Positions 1-8,600 of a DNA stretch of 36,011 nt are shown here, piece after piece (the first letter of the stretch is position 1; every line of letters starts with the position of its first letter). The stretch lies in NCBI RefSeq assembly GCF_000317245.1, contig NZ_AJLJ01000239.1:1-36011 (forward strand). Direction: 5' to 3'. The position numbers and the translations under genes are program-made. The notes beneath the pieces were generated by a model. It ran no database searches. It was given only the letters and a program-made list of their open reading frames with translations, and was not told the origin of the DNA. This DNA is from Fischerella muscicola SAG 1427-1 = PCC 73103 (lineage in GTDB: Bacteria; Cyanobacteriota; Cyanobacteriia; Cyanobacteriales; Nostocaceae).

Positions 1-48
1 AAGTACAACCTTATAGATTGTCGTGTCTTCTTTGTCATTTTGATACAT
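1..48 (-). CDS. MbtH-like protein, N-terminus only (cut by window edge)
   Basis: Sixteen codons are visible, reading MYQNDKEDTTIYKVVL, starting at an ATG at 48-46 and running off the left edge. An AAGAGA stretch lies about 8 bases upstream of the ATG. The DTTIYKVV pattern is typical of the start of MbtH-like proteins, which are about 65-75 residues long and usually continue with an NHEEQYSIWP-type segment. These small proteins bind NRPS adenylation domains and aid their folding or activity. The place fits: it follows the exporter in the same direction, inside an NRPS cluster. Only the first quarter is present, so the diagnostic tryptophans cannot be checked. The call rests on the N-terminal match and context. 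Confidence 0.75.
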   Translation of the reverse strand, partial: MYQNDKEDTTIYKVVL

Positions 49-255
49 AATTGTTCTCTTGATATTTAATTAGTTATTAACAAGGCAAAAAATTATTTAT
101 CTAATGATTTTAAAACTTTCTTATTGATTAAAATTATCTGGTCAATATCTACAATAAATTTAATTTTTACATAGATTTTTATCATGTTATCAATATCTAT
201 ATAAAATATTTATAAAAATAACTGTATTTAAATTTGATTATTTAGTATTCATTTT

Positions 256-1605
256 TTAGATTAACTTTTTAAATTCTAATATCGTCAAGATAAAAACTAC
301 CAACATAAATAAAAAATCTGCAAAAATCGTTCCAATATATATACCTCTTAAACCCATTATATTTGAAAATAAAATTATCATTGGTACATTAAAAACTATA
401 CTCTTTAAAAACATTGCTAATAATGCAATGTTTCCTTTACCAATAGATAAAAAAAGAGTATTACTAAAGTATGCTAGAGGCCATATCGGCGTTAATATAT
501 TGAGAATTCTAAAGTCTAAGATATTATCTTGTGTAAAATTAACTTCTGGAAGAATTAGACCTAAAAATGTACTTGGTTCTAATTGTAGAGGCAGCCACAT
601 TATAATGGATAAAATAGTCCCATTCACTGCAAAAATTAAATATGATTCTTTAACTCTGTTATTATTATTTGCCCCATAATTCATACCAATGATAGGTTGT
701 AAAGCATTTGCTAAACCAATGACAGGAATAAATGTAAATGAAGATAATTTCACACTGGCTCCGAAAAACGCAATATCACTATCTATCCCGTAATAAGAAA
801 TTAAATTAAAAATTACAAATTCTTGAACCAATATCATAACTGGATAAAATAGTGATGACATACCCACTGACAATATTGCGGGGATTAAATCTACTGCGAT
901 CGCTAACTTTTTAACATTAACTGGAATAGAGCTTTTACCAGCAATAAAATAAGCTAAGTTCAGAATACTAGAAATAAGCATTGCAACAACTGTAGCGAAC
1001 GCTATACCTTGGGTTCCCCAGTGGAATACACTAATAAATATATAATTCAATAAAATATTAGAGATTACAAAAATCCAGTTAAATATTGTATTTAATCTAA
1101 CTTGCCCCTCTGAATTTATGACCTGGCTACAACCTACACCCAGTATCAAAAATGTAGAACCTAGTATATAAGTCTTAAAATATTTTGTTCCTTCTAAAGC
1201 AACTTCACCTCTACCTCCCATAAATCCAATGAATTCTCGCCCAAAATTGTAACCAATGATTGTAATAAAAAAAGAAATTGCAAGACTCATAATTATGAGG
1301 TTGCCAAATATTTTGGACTGGGTTTTAGTATCTCCAGATCCAATCGCTCTACTGAGAACAGAAGCGGAACCTACCCCAATTAATAGAGCAAATCCATTGA
1401 CTAAACTTGTAAGTGGTAGCGCAATTGATATACCAGCTAAAGCAGTTTCACCAATAAATCTGCCCGCAAACAATGCATCAATAAAAGTATTTAAACTAAG
1501 CATCAGTATTCCCAGGATACTGGGAACTGATAACTTAAAAATTAGCCTAATAAGATTGCCTTGAAGAATTTCATTTGTGATTTGAGATTGTTTTTGTAAA
1601 GTCAT
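256..1605 (-). CDS. MATE family multidrug/toxin efflux transporter
   Basis: 449 residues, the usual MATE length, with about twelve hydrophobic segments along the whole protein. The N-terminus has the MATE pattern: a short polar leader, then LSVPSILGILMLSLNTFIDA, and GRFIGETALAGISIALP about 50 residues in, resembling the NorM/DinF-type branch. MATE proteins sit in the inner membrane and export cationic or amphipathic compounds using Na+ or H+ gradients. It begins at an ATG at 1605, 187 bases after the SDR stop, and reads in the cluster direction. The likely job is export of the cluster product or self-protection. That role is inferred from position only, and the coupling ion cannot be told. 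Confidence 0.88.
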   Translation of the reverse strand: MTLQKQSQITNEILQGNLIRLIFKLSVPSILGILMLSLNTFIDALFAGRFIGETALAGISIALPLTSLVNGFALLIGVGSASVLSRAIGSGDTKTQSKIFGNLIIMSLAISFFITIIGYNFGREFIGFMGGRGEVALEGTKYFKTYILGSTFLILGVGCSQVINSEGQVRLNTIFNWIFVISNILLNYIFISVFHWGTQGIAFATVVAMLISSILNLAYFIAGKSSIPVNVKKLAIAVDLIPAILSVGMSSLFYPVMILVQEFVIFNLISYYGIDSDIAFFGASVKLSSFTFIPVIGLANALQPIIGMNYGANNNNRVKESYLIFAVNGTILSIIMWLPLQLEPSTFLGLILPEVNFTQDNILDFRILNILTPIWPLAYFSNTLFLSIGKGNIALLAMFLKSIVFNVPMIILFSNIMGLRGIYIGTIFADFLFMLVVFILTILEFKKLI

Positions 1606-1645
1606 GTTTTAATTATTGAACCTTTACTGTTGACTCAGTAGTTTA

Positions 1646-1740
1646 CTTCCCGTAAGGTGCAAAATGAAATTGCTGTATCACTCAATGAAATTCTTTGTGG
1701 ACTCAACGTGTTCAAAGTCTTTAGGCTACCTTACGGGAAG
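1646..1740. repeat. 13-bp perfect inverted repeat flanking 69 bases
   Basis: CTTCCCGTAAGGT at 1646-1658 is exactly inverted as ACCTTACGGGAAG at 1728-1740. It fills much of the SDR-MATE intergenic space. The loop is too long for a classic terminator. It could be a small non-autonomous repeat element or a processing hairpin. No obvious target-site duplication is seen. Confidence 0.55.
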
Positions 1741-1792
1741 CAACGTAAAGCTTGTCTTGGCTACAATCGTATATTTAATTTTGCCTGATGAC

Positions 1793-2686
1793 TTAATCAA
1801 GTTTCATACTCTTTCGCATATCACCAAAAAAATAAGTATCATAAAAATATTGATGTGGAAGTAACCTTTTTAACAAGAAGAAAAGCCTGTTTAACCACAT
1901 TGATAAAGTAGAATCCGAGACAAAATATTGTCTTTTAGGTTTACTATCTTCTAAAGCCTTTAAAATCATATTTGCAGGTATTTCGCACGACATACCCTTA
2001 GTGTTTCCTTCTACAACACTTTCGAGAAATATTCTACAATTTTTATCATACAGAGCTTTGGTTTCTGGCGACATATTGGCAAATGTTCTCTCGTAACTCG
2101 CCTCGACTTTCTTATAAACGTCTGTCTTAAATGAACCTGATAATATAGAGATAACTTCTATACCAGAGGATGATAATTCCATACGCAAAGAATCTGTAAA
2201 TGCTTCCAGCGCAAACTTTGAAGCAGATAAAAGTCCAAAATATGGTAGAGCAATTCTGCCAGAATCTGCACTCATGTTTATGACTCTGCCTTTAGCTTTT
2301 CTAAGCAATGGTAAAAATGCCTGGGTAACAGCAATTTGACCGATAATACCTACTTCAAAATTCAATCTTACGTCATCTATAGGAACACATTCTAAAGGCC
2401 CATAGGCTATTGCAGTTGCATTGTTTACTAATCCCAGCAATCCTTCATTACCAACTGCCAATGAAACAAATTCAAATGCAGATCGAATTTCTTCTTCTTT
2501 TGTAATGTCCATGATGATTGGAGTTAAATTACTGGATGCAGCCTGTTTTAGAGATTCAGCATCTTTTTCTGTGCGGACTCCAGCAAAGACTTGGTATCCT
2601 TGCTTATCTAGTAAAAGCGCAGTTGCTCGACCAAGACCAGAGGAAGTTCCTGTGATTACCACGGCACCTTTTTTACTGTTAGCCAT
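1793..2686 (-). CDS. Short-chain dehydrogenase/reductase-like protein with degenerate active site
   Basis: 297 residues from the ATG at 2686, chosen because GGAG lies 9 bases upstream; a longer start at 2701 adds five residues but has no Shine-Dalgarno. The fold is a classical SDR: the nucleotide loop TGTSSGLG is at residues 12-19 and NNAT (usually NNAG) at 88-91. The catalytic set is mostly gone. The Asn position is Gly113, the Ser position Ala140 (NMSADSG) and the Tyr position Leu153 (LSASK instead of YSASK); only Lys157 of the active site remains. The C-terminal third has an aromatic, basic stretch such as LFFLLKRLLPHQ that may touch membrane. It sits between the P450s and the exporter, so it would be read as a tailoring reductase, but ordinary SDR catalysis looks unlikely. 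A binding or non-redox role is possible. Confidence 0.85.
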   Translation of the reverse strand: MANSKKGAVVITGTSSGLGRATALLLDKQGYQVFAGVRTEKDAESLKQAASSNLTPIIMDITKEEEIRSAFEFVSLAVGNEGLLGLVNNATAIAYGPLECVPIDDVRLNFEVGIIGQIAVTQAFLPLLRKAKGRVINMSADSGRIALPYFGLLSASKFALEAFTDSLRMELSSSGIEVISILSGSFKTDVYKKVEASYERTFANMSPETKALYDKNCRIFLESVVEGNTKGMSCEIPANMILKALEDSKPKRQYFVSDSTLSMWLNRLFFLLKRLLPHQYFYDTYFFGDMRKSMKLD

Positions 2687-2878
2687 AAATACTTTCTCCA
2701 TAATGAAACATATTTTTTGATGTTTTGAACTGAAAAGGATGAATCGAGAAATAAGTTAAATAGATATCATGAGTTATTTTGTAGCTATTTAAGTGAGCAT
2801 TTTCTTTAGCAAAGAGAGTCTTTCTATAAGCATCTACTTATGGTGTATATGAACTTTATGAAAAACTAATTCCAAAGA

Positions 2879-4267
2879 CTAGAACAAGCTAGAAACAAGC
2901 GGCTGGGTATATTCTTGTTGTTTACGCCGACCATGCATAACCATCTTTACGCCGCTTTTTGCATAGCATTGGTCTTCGTAATGCTTTTGTTTTTCTGGTC
3001 GCTTGTTAGCCAATGCTAATTTGTAGTTTGAAAGAATAGTTGCTAACACAAGCTTCATTTGAAATAGAGCAAAAGATCCTGCAATACAACCACGAGTACC
3101 ACCACCGAAGGGCATAAATTCATAAGGAGAAAATTTTTGTTCTAAAAATCGCTCTGGCTTAAATTGTTTCGGATTTGGGTATAAATCTTCGCGTTGATGA
3201 GTTAAATAAATATTACCAATGAGTACTGTACCTGAATCTAACTCATAACCCATAATTTCTATTGGAGAATCTACCACCCTCGGTAGCGTAAAAATAGGAC
3301 TAGGGGAAATTCGTAAAGACTCGTTACAAACAGCACTTAAATAGGGTAATGCAACAATACTCATTGGATCTGAGGTTTCACCAAGGCGATCGAGTTCCTC
3401 AAGCAGTTGATCGCGAACATCTGTGCAACGATGAATCCAGTATAAACACCAAGTCAGGGAATGGACTGCGGCATCCCTACTTGCTAATATAGGGAAAAAT
3501 AGGAGATCGCGCACCTCTTCATCGCTTAATGGTTTACCTGTTTCATCACAAGCAGATATCAAATCACAGAGCATATCAGTGCGTGAAGAATCTGCTTGCT
3601 TACGACGTTCCTGAATTTCATTGTATAAAAATTGAAAAATTTCTTTTAGGAGGTACTTATGGTATCCCCAAGGACTTAGTTTACCTAAATCTAGTTGTGT
3701 AAAAGGCAAGTTAACGATTAATTGAAACAAGGGAGATTTTTCATATTTATTACAAGAGGTATATAGACTTTTAATTTTTTCATAGCGTTCTCCTTCTTGC
3801 AACCCGATCACAACTTCTACAGCTACTTGCAAAGTAATTTTTGATATGATTTCAGAGGCAATGAAAGTTTTTCCAATCGCTTGTTGACTAATAATTTTTT
3901 CTGTAATTTCGCAAATACGTCGTCCACAAGCTAGCATTCGCTCTCCGTGGTAAGACTTCATTAAGATAGAACGACGATGCTTGTGAACTAATCCACCGAT
4001 ATGGAGGATTCCTTGCTTTCCAATCTTTCCGACTGTAATATTAGAATCTTCTCCGTAGAGACTAGGGGCTATAATTTCTTTGGTATTACTTAAAATCTGT
4101 TTTATTCCTGAAGGATTGCTAACATAAACTGTTGGTGTAGAACCAAACATGACAGTGAAAATGTCACCGTAACGTTTATAAAGAGCATCCATAAGACCTA
4201 TTGGATTATTTTTAAGCTGGTAATATAGCAGCCAATAGGGTATTTTTACTGTTGGAGGTAGTTTCAT
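2879..4267 (-). CDS. Cytochrome P450 (CYP110-like), first of a tandem pair along the window
   Basis: 462 residues. The N-terminus (MKLPPTVKIPYWL, then YKRYGDIFTV) resembles cyanobacterial CYP110 enzymes and lacks a membrane anchor. The K-helix ExxR is ESLR, and the heme loop is FGGGTRGCIAG with ligand Cys394; the last Gly of the usual CxG is Ala. The I-helix normally reads AGHETT or similar; here it is ASRDAA at residues 262-267, so the acidic residue is kept (Asp265) but the oxygen-activating Thr is Ala266. It starts 46 bases after the stop of the other P450 and is clearly its paralogue along the whole length. The likely role is oxidation of the PKS/NRPS product. Loss of the Thr suggests either substrate-assisted oxygen activation, as in P450eryF, or an atypical reaction. 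Confidence 0.93.
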   Translation of the reverse strand: MKLPPTVKIPYWLLYYQLKNNPIGLMDALYKRYGDIFTVMFGSTPTVYVSNPSGIKQILSNTKEIIAPSLYGEDSNITVGKIGKQGILHIGGLVHKHRRSILMKSYHGERMLACGRRICEITEKIISQQAIGKTFIASEIISKITLQVAVEVVIGLQEGERYEKIKSLYTSCNKYEKSPLFQLIVNLPFTQLDLGKLSPWGYHKYLLKEIFQFLYNEIQERRKQADSSRTDMLCDLISACDETGKPLSDEEVRDLLFFPILASRDAAVHSLTWCLYWIHRCTDVRDQLLEELDRLGETSDPMSIVALPYLSAVCNESLRISPSPIFTLPRVVDSPIEIMGYELDSGTVLIGNIYLTHQREDLYPNPKQFKPERFLEQKFSPYEFMPFGGGTRGCIAGSFALFQMKLVLATILSNYKLALANKRPEKQKHYEDQCYAKSGVKMVMHGRRKQQEYTQPLVSSLF

Positions 4268-4313
4268 AAATATTACTTACTTTAGTATGATTAGGAAAAA
4301 AATTAAAAACAAG

Positions 4314-5690
4314 TTAAAAACAAGCAGCCGATGGTTGCGACTGTCTTTGATATTTACGCCTACCATGCATGACCATCTTCACACCACTTGCAGGGTAAGA
4401 AATCAAACCTCCAAACTTGGGATGTTCTGCTTTTTTGCTGACTAATGCTAGCTGATAACGTGAAAGAATAGTTGCTAGTACCAGCTTCATTTCAAATAAT
4501 GCAAAAGCCCCACCAATACAACTCCTTGCACCACCACCAAACGGCAGAAATTCAAAATATGAGTATTGTTTTTCAAAAAAGCGTTCTGGTTTAAATTGTT
4601 TGGGTTCTGGATATATATCTTCGCGTTGATGTGTAGAATAAATATTACCAATTAGTATTGTTCCTGGATCAAACTCATAACCCATGAACTTAATCGGAGA
4701 CTCTACTAACCTGGGAAATGTGAATAACTGAGTTGGGTAAATCCGTAATACTTCATTGCAGACATTATTTAGATAAGGTAATGTAGCAATACTCATAGGG
4801 TCTGGAGACTTACCCAGAGTACTTAACTCTTCCAGCAGTTTCTTGTGAACCTCTGGTAGACGATGAATCCAGTACAACGACCAGGCGATCGCAGCACCGG
4901 AAGCATGTTGAGCTGCGAAGATGGGAGATAATAGTAGGTCGCGCACCTCTTCATCGCTTAATGCTTCACCTGTTTCATCACAAGCAGATATGAGAGTCGA
5001 GAGAGTATCACTGGATAAAGAATCTGGTTTTTGACGACGTTCCGAAACTTCGGTGTATAGGAATTGGAAAATTTTTTGATAAAGGTTAAGTATAAACCCT
5101 TGTGGACTCCATCTACCTAAATCCTGGTTCACAATAGGAAGTTGCAGTAGAAGATTGATAAAAGGAGATTGTTCATATTTCATCAAAACACTAAATAGAT
5201 GCTTGATGTTTTCATAGCGATCGCCTTCACTTAAACCTAATACAAGTTCTATGCCTATGCGGAGGGCAATATCTTCTATAATTTTATAGGCAAGAAAAGG
5301 TTTTCCTATGGTCTGTTGACTCATGATTTTATCTGTAAGTTCACAGATACGATTTCCGAAAGCTTGTGTACGTCCTTCTTGGAAGGAAGTCATCAAAAGT
5401 TTACGTCGATGTTTATGACGCAAACCATCTAATTGAAGGACTCCTTGCTTCCCTGTACCCATAGCAAAGCTTTGGTTTAATGCACCCCTAGCTGTAATCT
5501 CTTTTGTATTAGTGAAAATCTCTTTGATACCTTGTGGATTACTAATATAAATAACAGTTTGAGAACCAGACAATATGGTGACAATATCACCATATTGTTT
5601 GTAAATGAAATCCATATAGCCAAATGGATCCGCCTCAAATTTTAAATAAAATAGCCAATTAGGGTCTTTTGGTTTTGGAGGTAGTTTCAT
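4314..5690 (-). CDS. Cytochrome P450 (CYP110-like), paralogue of the neighbouring P450
   Basis: 458 residues, co-linear with the P450 at 2879-4267, including the MKLPP start and a shared C-terminal VKMVMHGRRK segment. The ExxR motif is EVLR and the heme loop FGGGARSCIGG is canonical with ligand Cys391. The I-helix reads AAQHAS at 259-264 where AGHETT is usual, so the acidic residue is His262 and the Thr is Ala263; both proton-delivery residues are changed. A proline lies just before this motif in both P450s. The ATG at 5690 is 5 bases from the stop of the terminal NRPS, with no clear Shine-Dalgarno, suggesting co-translation. Likely a late tailoring enzyme. Substrate and reaction cannot be read from sequence. 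Confidence 0.93.
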   Translation of the reverse strand: MKLPPKPKDPNWLFYLKFEADPFGYMDFIYKQYGDIVTILSGSQTVIYISNPQGIKEIFTNTKEITARGALNQSFAMGTGKQGVLQLDGLRHKHRRKLLMTSFQEGRTQAFGNRICELTDKIMSQQTIGKPFLAYKIIEDIALRIGIELVLGLSEGDRYENIKHLFSVLMKYEQSPFINLLLQLPIVNQDLGRWSPQGFILNLYQKIFQFLYTEVSERRQKPDSLSSDTLSTLISACDETGEALSDEEVRDLLLSPIFAAQHASGAAIAWSLYWIHRLPEVHKKLLEELSTLGKSPDPMSIATLPYLNNVCNEVLRIYPTQLFTFPRLVESPIKFMGYEFDPGTILIGNIYSTHQREDIYPEPKQFKPERFFEKQYSYFEFLPFGGGARSCIGGAFALFEMKLVLATILSRYQLALVSKKAEHPKFGGLISYPASGVKMVMHGRRKYQRQSQPSAACF

Positions 5691-5695
5691 AGATA

Positions 5696-8600
5696 TTAAT
5701 TAGATAGAGTACTATCTATACAAATTCTTAATTGTTTAGCTAATTCTTGAATATGAGGCTCAACGAACATGGAAAAATGGTCTCCAGGAATTTCAACTAC
5801 TTGTATAGGTTGACCTGAAAACTTACTCCAACCTAATAAAGGATCATCAGTATTAAACTCTGGACTTTCAAAATCATGAATAATATCCTGACTAGCTCGA
5901 AATAAAGTCATCTTGTTAGGATAAACCGATGGTACATAATTTCGCATGGCTTGGACATGAGCCTTGAAAAGTTTGTAATAATTCAGAAACTTTTCAATTT
6001 CTGTATCGCTAAAGATGAAGTTTGTTTTTTGATTAATCAAATTGAGTTGCTCATTTAATGATAAATCTCGAAGTTCTTCAAAAGTTACTGAAAACTCTAC
6101 ATTATTATCAGTTTTTATTGATTCCGCCATGCGGAGTAAAAATTTAGCATCGTCATCTTTTGTAGGTTCAATGGGTGTTTCTGATAATATGGCATCCATC
6201 ACAACTAACAAATCTACTGTTTGACCCTGCTTTTGTAATTGCTGCGCTATTTCAAAAGCAAGTACACCACCATAACAATGACCTCCTAAAAGATAAGGGC
6301 CATTTGGTTGTACTTTACGAATTTCTTGCAGGTAGAGAGTCGCTGTTTCTTCTACTGAAATTACTTCTGGTAGGTCTTGCTCTGGGCCATGTTCTAAAGC
6401 ATAAAATGGATAATCTTCACCAAGCCTTCTGGATAAATTAAAGTAGTTATTAACGCCTCCGCCAGCACCATGTATACAGAAGAAAGGTTTTTTGTCACTA
6501 GAAGAATTAATTACTACTAGAGGAGAATTAGAAATCTTGCGAGATGGCTGAATGACAATAGTCGCTAGTTTCTCAATAGTTGGATTTTCAAAAAGAGTAG
6601 ATAAGGTGAGGTTATGTCCAAACCTGTCATGAATTTGAGCCATTAAGCGGACTGCTAAAAAGGAGTGACCACCCAAGTCAAAAAAGTTGTCTGTCACCCC
6701 GATTGGGCTAGTCTTGAGAAGATTTTCCCAAAGTTTTACTAATGATAACTCTGTAAAATTACGAGGACCTATAAAAGTCTTATTAATATTTGCTTGAATA
6801 AGTTTATCTGTGGAAAGAGAACGCTTATCTATTTTGCCGTTAGGTGTGAGTGGAAGTTGCTCTAAGACTACCAAGGCAGATGGTAGCATATAATTTGGCA
6901 ATTTCTGTTGTAAATAAAGCAAAATTTGTGTGGAAATGTCTTGTTTATCTGTGACTACATAGGCAATCAAACGGGGATTATCTTGAGCATCATTGCTAGC
7001 AATTACAACAGATTCTTCTACATCTGGATGTTGGTTAATAATATTAGCAATTTCACCTAATTCTACTCGAAATCCTCTGATTTTTACTTGTTCATCTTGA
7101 CGGCCTAAATACTCAAGATTACCATCTTGAAGACGACGCACCAAATCGCCTGTTTTATAAAGCTTTTTCCCAAGAATAAAGGGTTTAGTAATAAATTTTT
7201 CTTTGGTTAATTCAGGACGATGTAAATATCCCCTCGCCAATCCATCACCACCAATATAAAGTTCGCCCACAACTCCCGCAGGTGTTGGTTGTAAATCGCG
7301 GTTCAACACATAGACTTGAGTATTGTCAATCGGACGACCGATGGGAACACTGTTTGCTTGCTCTGGTAATAAACTGGTGTCGTAGTAAGTAGCGTTGGCG
7401 GAAACTTCTGATGATCCGTAAAGGTTGATTAATTTTGCCAATGGCATTAATTCTTGGAAAGTTTGGACTAGTTTAATAGAAAGTGCTTCTCCGCTAGTTA
7501 TCCAAAATTTTAATTGCGATAATTTCTTGAGAAGATGACTATAATTATCTAAAAGTAAGCGCAGAAGTGAGGGTACAAGTATAATACGAGTTACTTGATG
7601 ATGCGCTAGAGTTTCTATAAATAATTGCGAGTCTAGTAGAGTTGCATTGCTAATAATTACTGTAGGAATTCCTTGCAGTAAAGGAGCAAATATTTCCCAG
7701 ACAGAATCGACAAAGCTAATAGCTGTTTTCTGACAACAAACTTCTTCTGAGGTAAAAGGATATGTTTTCCATAACCAATGTAAGCCATTGACTGTACCGC
7801 GATGGGTTCCAAGAACGCCTTTAGGTGTTCCAGTTGAGCCAGAAGTATAGATTATATAGGCGAGATGATCAGCTTCTGAAATATGAATGGGGTTTTCTGG
7901 ACTTTGTTGAGCAATTTCGTCTTTGTGGATATCCAAGCAAACGGTTTTAGCTGAAGATAATGATAGTTTTTTTAATATTTCTTGCTGACTAATTAATAAA
8001 GATACTTGCGAATCCGAGAGCATAAAATTTAAACGCTCAACTGGATAACTTGGATCAAGGGGAATGTATGCACCACCAGCTTTGAGGATAGCTAAAATTC
8101 CCACTATCATGTCTTGAGAGCGTTCCAAACATAGAGCAACGAAGGTTTCTTGTGTTACACCATGTTTTTGGAGATAATTTGCAAGCTGATTAACTTTATG
8201 GTTGAGTTGACGATAAGTCAGTTTTTCTGAGTCGCTAATTAATGCCAAAGAGTCAGGCGTGAGTTCAACTTGCTGCTCAAATAATTGATGCAGAGTTATA
8301 TCTTGAGGATATTCTGCATGAGTTTGATTAAATTTAAGTAATAGTTGCTCTTGTTCAGAAGTAGTTAGTAGTGATAATTCACTGAGGCGTTGCTCTGGAT
8401 TTGTTACGATATTTTCTAATAAAGTTTGGAAATTACTGATAAATTGAGTAATTGTTGTAGAATCAAAAATATCTGTATTGTATTCCAAACATCCTGTTAA
8501 TCCCTCTTCGGATTCAGACAAAGAAAGAAAAATATCTAGTTGTGCTGTACCGCTATCAAACTCCAATGTACGCAAAGTTAAACCAGACACTTCCTGCACA

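Noticed and set aside
1664..1864. 66-residue plus-strand open frame in the SDR-MATE gap
   Set aside because: It runs across the inverted repeat and into the 3' end of the SDR gene on the other strand, has no ribosome binding site and resembles no protein I know.
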